Below, one piece after another: positions 47,085-55,028 of a stretch of DNA of 64,000 bases. Source of the stretch: Allopusillimonas sp008369125 (GTDB taxonomy: Bacteria > Pseudomonadota > Gammaproteobacteria > Burkholderiales > Burkholderiaceae_B). A program made the position numbers and the translations under genes. The DNA lies in assembly GCF_008369125.1 (NCBI RefSeq), contig NZ_VOAY01000001.1, positions 992,001 to 1,056,000 on the forward strand, in the 5' to 3' direction. The number at the start of each line of letters is the position of its first letter. Within the stretch, counting starts at the first letter, position 1. The notes beneath the pieces are model-generated. The model was not told the origin of the DNA. It was given only the letters and a program-made list of their open reading frames with translations, and ran no database searches.

Positions 47085-47120
47085 GACCGGACGTGCATAA
47101 CTCCCATGCACTACCCGGTC
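47085..47120 (-). terminator. intercistronic stem-loop after the amino-acid receptor gene
   Basis: gaccgg (47085-47090) pairs with ccggtc (47115-47120), and inside them gtgcat (47093-47098) with atgcac (47106-47111), separated by a 2/3-nt bulge and a 7-nt loop. It lies about 40 nt past the receptor stop in the direction of transcription. Confidence 0.5.
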
Positions 47121-47157
47121 AAACACCAGCTCACGGCTCTTTACCTTTGGCTACGTT

Positions 47158-47964
47158 CTAGAACACAGGCAAATTTGGCAAAGGTGTTCCGGCCCATTTT
47201 TGCGAAATCACATCCAGCTCGCCGTTCAATTTGATGTAGTAGATGAAGTTATTCAGCCACCGTTGCAGATCAAATGCGCCTTTACGTACTGTCATAGAGT
47301 TTGGTTGCACTGAAAACGGAAATTTCATCTCGACTTTTCCAGCCCCGCGGGTCTTCACTATCTCAAGTGCCAAAACACTGGGGATAGCGATCGCATCAAT
47401 TTGGTTACTCAGTAACGCCTGAGTTACGGTCGCATCGTCTTCAAACCGAACCAGTTCGGTCGACTTGGATGCGACACGGCTAAGTGCGCTATCTTGCGTA
47501 GTGCCGCGTGCAACCCCGACCCGCTTACCGTCCAGGTCACCAAGCGTCTTGTATTGGTCCTGAACAGGACCAACGATGGCTAGTTCAAAACCGTTATAAG
47601 GAATCGTAAACATCACAGATTTCGCCCGCTCTGGCGTTGGTGCCAGTGTAGCAACGAGGAAATCAACTTTTCCGGACTCCAAGGCCGGAATGCGTGCAGG
47701 CGGCGTCAGTGGAACCACCTCGACTGGTAAGCCCATATACTTACCAACCAGATTGGCGACATCGATGTCATAACCTACCGGTGTTCCTTTTGCGTCAATA
47801 CTGCCAAACGGTGGAAGTCCGCTGATGACGCCGATTTTTATCTTTCCCTTGGCAATCAAATCGCTAACTGTTTGTGCCTGGGCCGTTGCAGTTATGCCCA
47901 CGGCACATGCGGCGGCAAACGCCAGCGGAATAATCGTATTATTGATAATTTTTTTAATGTTCAT
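47158..47964 (-). CDS. polar amino-acid ABC transporter substrate-binding protein
   Basis: Periplasmic receptor, about 268 residues, of the family 3 solute-binding fold. ATG 47964 has AGGAGAC at good spacing and opens a signal peptide (MNIKKIINNTIIPLAFAAAC onward, cut near AQAQT); the upstream extension lacks signal features. The mature part starts with GKIKIGVISGLPPFG, the typical first strand, and KSVMFTIPYN is the family landmark. It leads the receptor-permease-permease-ATPase operon. Confidence 0.9.
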   Translation of the reverse strand: MNIKKIINNTIIPLAFAAACAVGITATAQAQTVSDLIAKGKIKIGVISGLPPFGSIDAKGTPVGYDIDVANLVGKYMGLPVEVVPLTPPARIPALESGKVDFLVATLAPTPERAKSVMFTIPYNGFELAIVGPVQDQYKTLGDLDGKRVGVARGTTQDSALSRVASKSTELVRFEDDATVTQALLSNQIDAIAIPSVLALEIVKTRGAGKVEMKFPFSVQPNSMTVRKGAFDLQRWLNNFIYYIKLNGELDVISQKWAGTPLPNLPVF

Positions 47965-49056
47965 TTTATTGTCTCCTGAGTATCGTTTTAACGCCCCGGC
48001 CGATGTCGACGAGGCTGAGTTTATATAGATCGAACTCGCGTCCTGTATAGCCCTGCACCGAACCCCTCTGCTCCTAAAAGACCGACCACACATAAAAGAA
48101 AACGTCGTTTTTTTGTGAATAATTATGTTTGAAAAGCGGCGTGATGATTTATCTGAACTTAAGCGCCTCTTCAAATATCGCTTCTTTCGATGACAGCCTC
48201 ATCACCGTTTGATAGATTTTTTCCGGGCAGCTAGCGCAATGCAGATAATTGGTTTGCCCAGACACAATTTTTCAGAAGTGGTGTAGCAGTAGATGGAGCG
48301 CTCTTAATACAGCGCCGTCATGTGCAGATGCTCAGGGTTGTTAAACCAATCCCCTAGAACGCAAATAGAAGGGTTTCATAGAATCGTTATCCATATGCCC
48401 CTGAAAACTCATGGATAAAAAAGATTTTTATCTCCTTCAAGGAATACTATAGGTACACACTTGCACGGGTCAACAATAAAACCGTAGCTTTAGGCTAGTA
48501 CATTCCCTTACATGGACCTCAGGGAAATGAAGCTTGTTTTAAATTTGGTTTAAGTTTAATTTCATATATAAAATAAAACCTCTTATGCGAAATCGTAACG
48601 GCAACCACGCTTTTTTTAGGCCAGATCATCAGCTCTGCCGAAAAACTGGAAAAATACTGCGTATGAAGGGTCCGTTAGAGAAAAAACTCTGTCCAGATAA
48701 AAATCGCCTAGCGAGAGCCAAAGATGCGTAGACACAGTGAGGTTGTTAGAAAAAACGTCTAGAACAACGAGAACTATGATGACGTTAGTCGCAACTAGCC
48801 GTAATAACGTCACGGGAATCGACAGCTCGCCCCCTGGATTCCCGTCGATGCCATTGAGCGCGTGGTTGCCAGTGTTTTTGAGACCGTACATACCTGACCA
48901 CATCACACGCCCATAGATCGATTACAGCTCCTTTCTGAATAAATCCTGGAGAATGAGTTGACCCCAAGTGTGGCAGCGGGCGTGCACTATCGCGTCGCCC
49001 CCGCCGACTAATTGCTTCTCCAATCGTTCAGGGCAGGCGCGTATTTCTGGTAGCGG
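47965..49056. other. AT-rich intergenic region, possible decayed material
   Basis: About 1,090 bp with no gene that can be supported, AT-rich around 48400-48600. A 96-residue minus-strand frame at 48616-48906 is hydrophobic in the middle (LVATNVIIVLVVLDVF), but it has no ribosome-binding site, odd composition and no recognised family. Promoter of the amino-acid operon lies at the left edge. Confidence 0.4.
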
Positions 49057-49395
49057 CTATCCGCCACTCACACCCTTGCTCAGAATCAGCGCAGCCATCG
49101 CGAGCGTCAGTACACCCGCCCGAAGCATAAGCCGGGGAACATAGTTCAGGACAAGGACGCACAGACCGGCTGGTATTGTTAGCATGGCTATCCCCAGCGC
49201 GAGCCCCACCGAAGTGCTAAGGTTTTGCATGCAAGTCATTAGAGCCGCCACCAGCAGTAACCAGCCCAAGCCTGTGAGCAGCCGATGTGCGGGGTTAGCC
49301 AACGATTTCTTAAATACAACCGACTGATACCTTTCCATATTGATGCCCAGCAGGCAAAAACCGGCAAAGCCCAACATCATGCCTGCGAAAATCAT
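49057..49395 (-). CDS. DUF3325-type small membrane protein, iron-uptake cassette
   Basis: Small membrane protein of about 112 residues with three or four hydrophobic segments (MIFAGMMLGFAGFCLLGIN opening; LGIAMLTIPAGLCVLVLNYV). The ATG at 49395 overlaps the PepSY gene stop by 4 bp (ATGA) and is preferred to a start six codons upstream. DUF3325 genes occur together with PepSY and DUF3649 genes next to TonB receptors; the specific function is unknown. Confidence 0.8.
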   Translation of the reverse strand: MIFAGMMLGFAGFCLLGINMERYQSVVFKKSLANPAHRLLTGLGWLLLVAALMTCMQNLSTSVGLALGIAMLTIPAGLCVLVLNYVPRLMLRAGVLTLAMAALILSKGVSGG

Positions 49396-51008
49396 GTGAC
49401 AGCCCCTTCGCAACTTGCCGGCGCTTTGCGGGCCACCACAACCCTCTTGGGCGACACCACAGGGCGCCGGATAAGTAGGTATGCAGACCAGGCAGACACG
49501 GCGGCGACAGCCAGTAAGATCAAATCCACGCCAGCGACAAGCCAGCGACCATCACTCAGCGTCGCCAGCAAGTGCGATTGCGACAGGTAGAAAAAGCTGA
49601 ATATCGGCAGGCCGACATACACCAGCGCAGTAAAGAGCAGCTGTTCAATCCATGCGCGCTTGTCGCTTCGAAAAAGCGGGTGCAGAAAACACAACAGCCA
49701 GGCAAGGAAAAAGAAACGTATCTCCCAAAGTGAACGATTGGGCAGCGCCTCAGGCAATAACCGGTTAGCCCAAAAGTAAATACCTAGGGCAAGCGGAAGG
49801 CCTATAAGGGTACCGATGTTCAGCACGCGAACCAGGCGATCACCGAATGGAGTCGTACCGGCCTTAGCGCGCATGGGGCGCCGTTTAACTACCCACAGCA
49901 CCAGGCCGGTGGCTATCATGCCAGTGCCCAGCACGCCTGCAATAAAAGAGAGCCAGCGCAGGCTGATATCGGCAAACCTCAACAAGTGCAGGCTGGTGAA
50001 AACATTGTAGATAGCCCTGACCGTGTCAGTATCTGCCGGCGCCGCATCGGGCAATTGCATGCCAGTTGCGCCATCAAACCGCAAGCGCTTGCTTTGGCCC
50101 CTGTCAATTAAACTGTCTCCGCCATGCTGCCTCAACTCAATGACGGACTGAGTCGTCCCTGGCTGACTGACAGTAATGCCAACTACAGCACCAGACCATT
50201 GTTGCTGGGCCTGAGCGATTAAGGGTGCTATGGGCGTAAGCGGTGCAGCTGAAGCAGTGGGTGCCTGGGTGGCAAGACTGGCGACGGCACTTACGCCTCG
50301 TGAACGGTTTTCTGCAAAGAACCGAGCCGTATCCCCATCATAAGCAGTCTGCAAACCCCATGGCATCATCATGAACATGAACAAAAGCAAACCGCTGTAG
50401 GTAATCATGAAATGGAATGGCAGTGAAATCACCGCCAGCACATTGTGTGCATCCATCCAGGAACGCTGCCCTTTTTTTGGTCGAAAGGTAAAAAAATCCC
50501 TGAGGATTTTCTTATGGACGATCACGCCGCTGATGATGGCAATAAGCATAAACATTGTCGCAATGCCTACGATCCAACGTGCCCATACGCGTGGCATGCC
50601 GTACAGTTCAAAGTGGAAGCGATACAGAAAATTTGCGCCTCGCGTCTCTCTAGCTTGTAGCGTTTGCCCACTGGTTGCGTCGATCACAACACGCTTTCCG
50701 CCCCCTTTGGTCATGCGCTCGCCTTGCTCATACCACTGAGCCTGAACACTTTGGTTTCGTTCGGTGGGCAGGGTAATAGACCATGAGGCCGCGTCAGGGG
50801 CCAGTTGCTGCATCGTTTTAATAACGCGGGCCGGCGTTTCTGCATCTGGCTTGGAGGCGTGCAATTCAGGCTTCATCCAAAATGAAACCTCGTCCCTGAA
50901 GAAACTTACTGTTCCCGTGAAGAAGATTGCATATAGAAGCCATCCGAGCAAAAGCCCCGACCACGTGTGCAACCAAGAATTCGTTTGCCTGAAACCAAGC
51001 CCGTTCAT
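49392..51008 (-). CDS. PepSY-associated membrane protein, iron-siderophore uptake
   Basis: Inner-membrane protein of about 538 residues. The opening, FRQTNSWLHTWSGLLLGWLL, followed by a large periplasmic loop and later membrane segments (GTGMIATGLVLWVVKRRPMR), matches PepSY-TM proteins such as those believed to reduce or release iron from siderophores. ATG 51008 overlaps the upstream gene stop by 4 bp and gives MNGLGFRQ; an earlier start is less likely. It is the central gene of a coupled three-gene operon facing a two-component system. Confidence 0.85.
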   Translation of the reverse strand: MNGLGFRQTNSWLHTWSGLLLGWLLYAIFFTGTVSFFRDEVSFWMKPELHASKPDAETPARVIKTMQQLAPDAASWSITLPTERNQSVQAQWYEQGERMTKGGGKRVVIDATSGQTLQARETRGANFLYRFHFELYGMPRVWARWIVGIATMFMLIAIISGVIVHKKILRDFFTFRPKKGQRSWMDAHNVLAVISLPFHFMITYSGLLLFMFMMMPWGLQTAYDGDTARFFAENRSRGVSAVASLATQAPTASAAPLTPIAPLIAQAQQQWSGAVVGITVSQPGTTQSVIELRQHGGDSLIDRGQSKRLRFDGATGMQLPDAAPADTDTVRAIYNVFTSLHLLRFADISLRWLSFIAGVLGTGMIATGLVLWVVKRRPMRAKAGTTPFGDRLVRVLNIGTLIGLPLALGIYFWANRLLPEALPNRSLWEIRFFFLAWLLCFLHPLFRSDKRAWIEQLLFTALVYVGLPIFSFFYLSQSHLLATLSDGRWLVAGVDLILLAVAAVSAWSAYLLIRRPVVSPKRVVVARKAPASCEGAVT

Positions 51009-51340
51009 TTGATAACCGCCGTACACAGCAAATGCACGGTAGGAAATGCTGCAGCAATCAATGCAACCAGCACTACTTTACGCAGTGCGGATGCCGCGTA
51101 GGCCCAGATGATAAATACGCTGTAGAGCGCGAACGACAGCATGGTTGAAGCAAGAACAGCTTGTGCGCTGGGCATTGGCACGACAAGACTGAGGCTTGCG
51201 GTATAAAGCGACACGACGACATAACCGACCGGGAAGACAAGCGCGGTGCGTAGGGCGATCTCCCATTTGCGCGACGCATCGGACAAAGGCACAGTCTTTT
51301 TGAGCGTGATCGTATTCGGTGGTCGTGGTGAAGTATGCAT
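51005..51340 (-). CDS. DUF3649-type membrane protein, iron-uptake cassette
   Basis: Small membrane protein, 111 residues with three hydrophobic segments (LVFPVGYVVVSLYTASLSLV and ALYSVFIIWAYAASALRKVV). DUF3649 proteins regularly precede PepSY-TM proteins in iron-uptake clusters of beta- and gammaproteobacteria. First gene of the leftward operon, with Fur-like sequences just upstream in the divergent promoter region. Confidence 0.8.
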   Translation of the reverse strand: MHTSPRPPNTITLKKTVPLSDASRKWEIALRTALVFPVGYVVVSLYTASLSLVVPMPSAQAVLASTMLSFALYSVFIIWAYAASALRKVVLVALIAAAFPTVHLLCTAVIK

Positions 51341-51365
51341 TATTTAAATAAGCCGTTAGAATAGT

Positions 51366-51408
51366 AATGAGAAGCAGTATTAATATTATTTACCATCATT
51401 ATCATGCC
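51366..51408. promoter_or_regulatory. Fur-like boxes in the divergent promoter
   Basis: Two A/T-rich, GATAAT-like segments, aatgagaagcagtatta (51366-51382) and ccatcattatcatgcc (51393-51408), lie between the leftward iron operon and the rightward response-regulator gene. They resemble Fur sites (GATAATGATAATCATTATC consensus), imperfectly, and would allow iron to control both arms. Confidence 0.5.
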
Positions 51409-51434
51409 ATATCTTCCTGATGGCAGCCTGACCA

Positions 51435-52115
51435 ATGCACATACTTGTCGTCGAAGATCACCCTGCTCTCCAACAATTGCTATCCGGTCATTTAAGAAAT
51501 TGCGGCTTTGAGGTAGATATCGCCGCGAATGGTCGCGATGCACTAAAAGCCCTTACTGACCATTCATTTGATGCGCTTATTCTCGATCTGGGTTTGCCTG
51601 ACATGGATGGCATGCAGGTACTGAAGCGTTCGCAGCCTCTCAAAACGCCTTGTCTAGTGCTGACTGCTCGTGATGCGCTCAACAGCCGCATTACGGCTTT
51701 AAACGCCGGCGCAGACGACTACGTTATAAAGCCGTTCGAGGTTGCCGAGCTTGAGGCTAGGTTGCGTGCGGTATTAAGACGATCAAGCACCGTTGACATG
51801 CATAAACTCATACGCGGCAATGTCACCTATGAGCGTGAATTCAGGTTTTTTCAGATCGCAGGCAAGGTCCTAGACCTGCCACGCCGCGAGTCACTGCTGC
51901 TAGAAGAAATGCTAAGAGTTGCGCCGCGCATCGTCATCAAAGACAGGTTGGAAGAGCATCTATACCCATCCGGTGAAGCCGTCACGCTCAACGCCATAGA
52001 GGCGCTGGTTTCACGTTTGCGACGCAAGCTGACCGACATGGGGGCAACGATCAAGATCGATACAGTGCGAGGCATCGGTTACCGCATTATCCATCAGGCC
52101 GTCACCGATGTTTAG
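51435..52115 (+). CDS. OmpR-family response regulator
   Basis: DNA-binding response regulator, 226 residues. The receiver domain (residues 1-115) has the phosphorylation site D51 in LILDLGLPDMDG, with the D8 pair in VVEDHP and the Lys in VIKPFE. The C-terminal winged helix (residues about 135-220) ends with TVRGIGYRI, the OmpR wing. It overlaps the histidine kinase gene by 8 bp and sits next to iron-transport genes, so metal-responsive control is likely. Confidence 0.92.
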   Translation: MHILVVEDHPALQQLLSGHLRNCGFEVDIAANGRDALKALTDHSFDALILDLGLPDMDGMQVLKRSQPLKTPCLVLTARDALNSRITALNAGADDYVIKPFEVAELEARLRAVLRRSSTVDMHKLIRGNVTYEREFRFFQIAGKVLDLPRRESLLLEEMLRVAPRIVIKDRLEEHLYPSGEAVTLNAIEALVSRLRRKLTDMGATIKIDTVRGIGYRIIHQAVTDV

Positions 52116-53445
52116 GCGCAGCCTCGAACTAAGAATGCTGATTGCATTGTTGATCGTGTTTTCGTTAGGCTTCTGCAGCCTCGTACTTTATCTCTACGAT
52201 TCACGCGATGAACTCAGACGTACGACGATGTTCATTCAGGCCCGGGAAATCACTGCGCGGTTTACCGCTGACAGCGATCCTGCCAGCCTCCCCACGCATT
52301 TTGCCGGCGGCGAACTGTCTTACACACTGTATTCACCGACAGGTGAGTACGTCTGGAAATCAGAAAACCTTGAGCAACCCCGAAGACTCAGGCTGCTAAC
52401 CCTTCAAGACGAATACCGATTATTTCGCAAACCATTGCGCAGTGGCTTTGTCATTAACGTTCCTGTACTGCTGGACGACGGTTCAGTGCTGATGGTGGCC
52501 AAAAGAGATGATTTTGAACGTGAAACTATAGGTGCCCTGCTTACGACGCGTATGTTTCGAGGCATGATCATTCAGCTACTATTCTGTCTAGTGGCGGTCA
52601 CCTTGATCGTCGGTTTGCTGCATTGGATGATGCGCCCAATCAGGCAGGCTGCTCGCCTGACAGATAAGTTTGGACCAGCCCATCCCGACTATCGCATTCC
52701 CCTGCACAAGCTTCCACGCGAAATCCTGCCTTTGGCTCAGGCCGCCAATAGCGGTATGGATCGTATGTCGCACGCCTATACTCTCGAAAAACGGTTCTTC
52801 GAAGACGCTGCCCATGAACTGCGTACGCCGCTGACGGTACTCGATTTGCGTCTGCAGCAGGCCAGACTGGGCGGCCAAACAGACTGGCTGGCTCTAACGC
52901 GTGATATGTCTCAAATTCGACGGCTGCTGGGGCAGCTACTTACACTGTCTTGCCATGAGCATGAGATGCCCCCCGGCGCTGAGTACATTGAATGCGTCAA
53001 CGTGTCTCGTACCGCTCGCAAAGCAGCAGCAGTGATTATTCCCCTATTCGAAACAGCCCGGCGTGAATTAAGGGTAGAAATTGAAGACCACGTATTCGTT
53101 CACGGTAACGCAAATCTGCTTCATGAAACCCTGATCAACGTCATGGAGAACGCCCTGCTTCACGGTGCAGGCACCGTCACCTTGCGCGTTTTTACCAAGC
53201 CCGAGGCAGGCAGCATTATAGAAATCGTCGACGAAGGCACTGGGGTCGATCTGCAAACACAAAACCACATGTTCATGCGCTTTCGCAAAAACGTTCAGAG
53301 CACGACGGGATCAGGCCTGGGTTTGGCGATAGCCCGCCGGCATATATTGAATATGGGGGCAACCATCGCGTTTATTTCACAATCGCCATGCATCGTTCGC
53401 ATGGTTTTTTGTTCGTCAGGTTCCGATCAGTCTATACGTGCATGA
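52108..53445 (+). CDS. sensor histidine kinase
   Basis: Membrane sensor kinase, 445 residues, partner of the upstream regulator. Two membrane segments (residues about 10-30 and 152-172) flank a periplasmic sensor loop of about 120 residues. HAMP-like RPIRQAARLTDKF follows, then the His box FFEDAAHELRTPLT (His near 236) and an ATP-binding domain with N box LINVMENALLHGAG, and DEGTGV and GSGLGLAIA (G boxes). The signal is unknown; an iron-related cue is inferred from neighbours. Confidence 0.92.
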   Translation: MFRRSLELRMLIALLIVFSLGFCSLVLYLYDSRDELRRTTMFIQAREITARFTADSDPASLPTHFAGGELSYTLYSPTGEYVWKSENLEQPRRLRLLTLQDEYRLFRKPLRSGFVINVPVLLDDGSVLMVAKRDDFERETIGALLTTRMFRGMIIQLLFCLVAVTLIVGLLHWMMRPIRQAARLTDKFGPAHPDYRIPLHKLPREILPLAQAANSGMDRMSHAYTLEKRFFEDAAHELRTPLTVLDLRLQQARLGGQTDWLALTRDMSQIRRLLGQLLTLSCHEHEMPPGAEYIECVNVSRTARKAAAVIIPLFETARRELRVEIEDHVFVHGNANLLHETLINVMENALLHGAGTVTLRVFTKPEAGSIIEIVDEGTGVDLQTQNHMFMRFRKNVQSTTGSGLGLAIARRHILNMGATIAFISQSPCIVRMVFCSSGSDQSIRA

Positions 53446-53458
53446 TGCCAGCAATATG

Positions 53459-53475
53459 AGGTTAATTCTCATTTG
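53459..53475. promoter_or_regulatory. Fur-like box upstream of the beta-propeller gene
   Basis: The minus strand reads GCAAATGAGAATTAAC here. The plus-strand gene for the beta-propeller lipoprotein starts 26 bp further right. The motif core GCAAATnAGAATnA is repeated before the TonB receptor gene, supporting a shared regulator. Confidence 0.6.
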
Positions 53476-53501
53476 CTTTCGCACATTTATAGGAAATCAT
53501 A

Positions 53502-54632
53502 GTGACTGATCATGTTGAACCGTCTTACCGCCCACGTAGCGTGTTTCTAGCTGCATTCATAAGAAAATCGACGCCGTTTATGCTTGCACTGGCGCTCAGT
53601 GGGTGCGCCAGCCTTGCAAACACATCAAAAGAAAAGGCCGGTGCAGACAACGTTGCGCACACCACATCAACGGCAAAAACGATTCGCAGCGCTATCGCCC
53701 CGGGCCTGTTCGAACTTGTTCATGCGAATGGTATGTTGTTCGCCACGTCGGCCGGCGACGATCGACGCAATGGCGAAGCAGGCCATATTTTGCTGATCAA
53801 TCCATACACGCTTGCTATCGCACAAACTGTTCAGAGCCCTGAAAAGCCGTTTGCACTCGCGGCAAACCACAAAACGAATACGCTTTACGTGGGCCACTCC
53901 ATGGATCGTCGTGTCAGTGTCTATGACATGCAAACCATGACGCGCAAGGCAGTTATTCAGCTTGAAGGAGCAGATTCATCCGGCAAACCTTACCGCAGCC
54001 GCCAATTGCTGGTCGACGAGCGCACTGACACGGTCTATGTCAGTAGCCCATCTACCGACGGCCCCGTCTGGATCATTGACGGACCGAACATGAAGGTGAG
54101 CGGCACTATCGCAGGTGCAGGCGGCCCTGGCCTGACGCTTGATGCACAGCGCAACAGGCTCTACACCAGCGGGCGTGGGTTCTGGAGCAGCATTGACCTA
54201 GGCACAGGCAAAATTCTTGCCCGCCATTCAGTGCAAGACAAGGCAGAACGCTTTTTGGTAAACATTGACGCTGACCCTGAAAACAATCGCCTGTTTGCAA
54301 GCGACAGCAAGCATGGCGAGCTCCTGGTGCTAGACCCCGAAAATGGTCAGCTAATACGCACGATAACCACAGGCGCTGGCGCAATGGGCGTCAAGCACAA
54401 TGCGTCGCGCCATGAGGTGTATGTCAGCAACAGAAAGTCGGGGACGGTTACCGTTGTGGACGCGAAAGAACTCGTGGTCAAGCAGTCAATTGACACGCCG
54501 CCCTTTCCCAATAGCTTTGCGTTAAGCCCAAATGGGCAAGAGGTCTTTATCAGCATCAAGCAATCACGCGACCCAAAGAGTGAAGGTTTCCGTGCAGACA
54601 AAAAGGAATCGATCGCGAAGATTGCGCGTTGA
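53502..54632 (+). CDS. YncE-like beta-propeller lipoprotein
   Basis: Predicted periplasmic lipoprotein, 376 residues, of the YVTN/YncE propeller group. The GTG start has AGGAAA upstream; the leader ends in LALSGCAS, a lipobox with Cys about residue 35. The body contains several short propeller-type repeats, for example NPYTLAIAQTVQSPEKPFAL and DAKELVVKQSIDTPPFPNSF. Fur-like box upstream. YncE-like proteins are often induced with TonB receptors; the molecular task is unclear. Confidence 0.78.
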   Translation: MTDHVEPSYRPRSVFLAAFIRKSTPFMLALALSGCASLANTSKEKAGADNVAHTTSTAKTIRSAIAPGLFELVHANGMLFATSAGDDRRNGEAGHILLINPYTLAIAQTVQSPEKPFALAANHKTNTLYVGHSMDRRVSVYDMQTMTRKAVIQLEGADSSGKPYRSRQLLVDERTDTVYVSSPSTDGPVWIIDGPNMKVSGTIAGAGGPGLTLDAQRNRLYTSGRGFWSSIDLGTGKILARHSVQDKAERFLVNIDADPENNRLFASDSKHGELLVLDPENGQLIRTITTGAGAMGVKHNASRHEVYVSNRKSGTVTVVDAKELVVKQSIDTPPFPNSFALSPNGQEVFISIKQSRDPKSEGFRADKKESIAKIAR

Positions 54633-55028
54633 TGCTTGCCCGGCATGACTGCGGGCGCGCGACCTCGTGTGGAAACAATGTTCACACGCTGACCGAGCAA
54701 CTAAAGCAGGCATCGATCCAGTAGCAGAATCGCGCTGCTGTTCCGGACACGGTCTGCGCCAACCCGGGGCGTCGGGGCATCAAAGGCGAGATTATGGCCT
54801 GCGGCCTGAAGCGCCGGGGCAGCTAAACCTCGGCGTCTCGCAAGCCTTGGATCGCTGGCAATCCAGCCTCACACGTCTGAAATGAATTAATCAGAGGGTT
54901 TAGGCGACTAAATCAGCCTTCAGTCAGACTTTGGTCAGGCTTGCATAATAGTATGTCGAAATTCAAATAGAACTGATTCTTATTTGCAATAGCGTAAATA
55001 TTGTATTGAATTTCCAAAGAGGGAAAGA
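54633..55028. other. intergenic region with Fur-like box before the TonB receptor
   Basis: About 395 bp without a supported gene. It includes a Fur-like box at 54971-54990 (minus strand GCAAATAAGAATCAGTT), 39 bp before the receptor ATG and close to the same motif seen upstream of the propeller gene. Confidence 0.6.

Noticed and set aside
48616..48906. Minus-strand 96-residue hydrophobic frame
   Set aside because: Lies in AT-rich sequence without a ribosome-binding site, and its composition is unlike the neighbouring genes.
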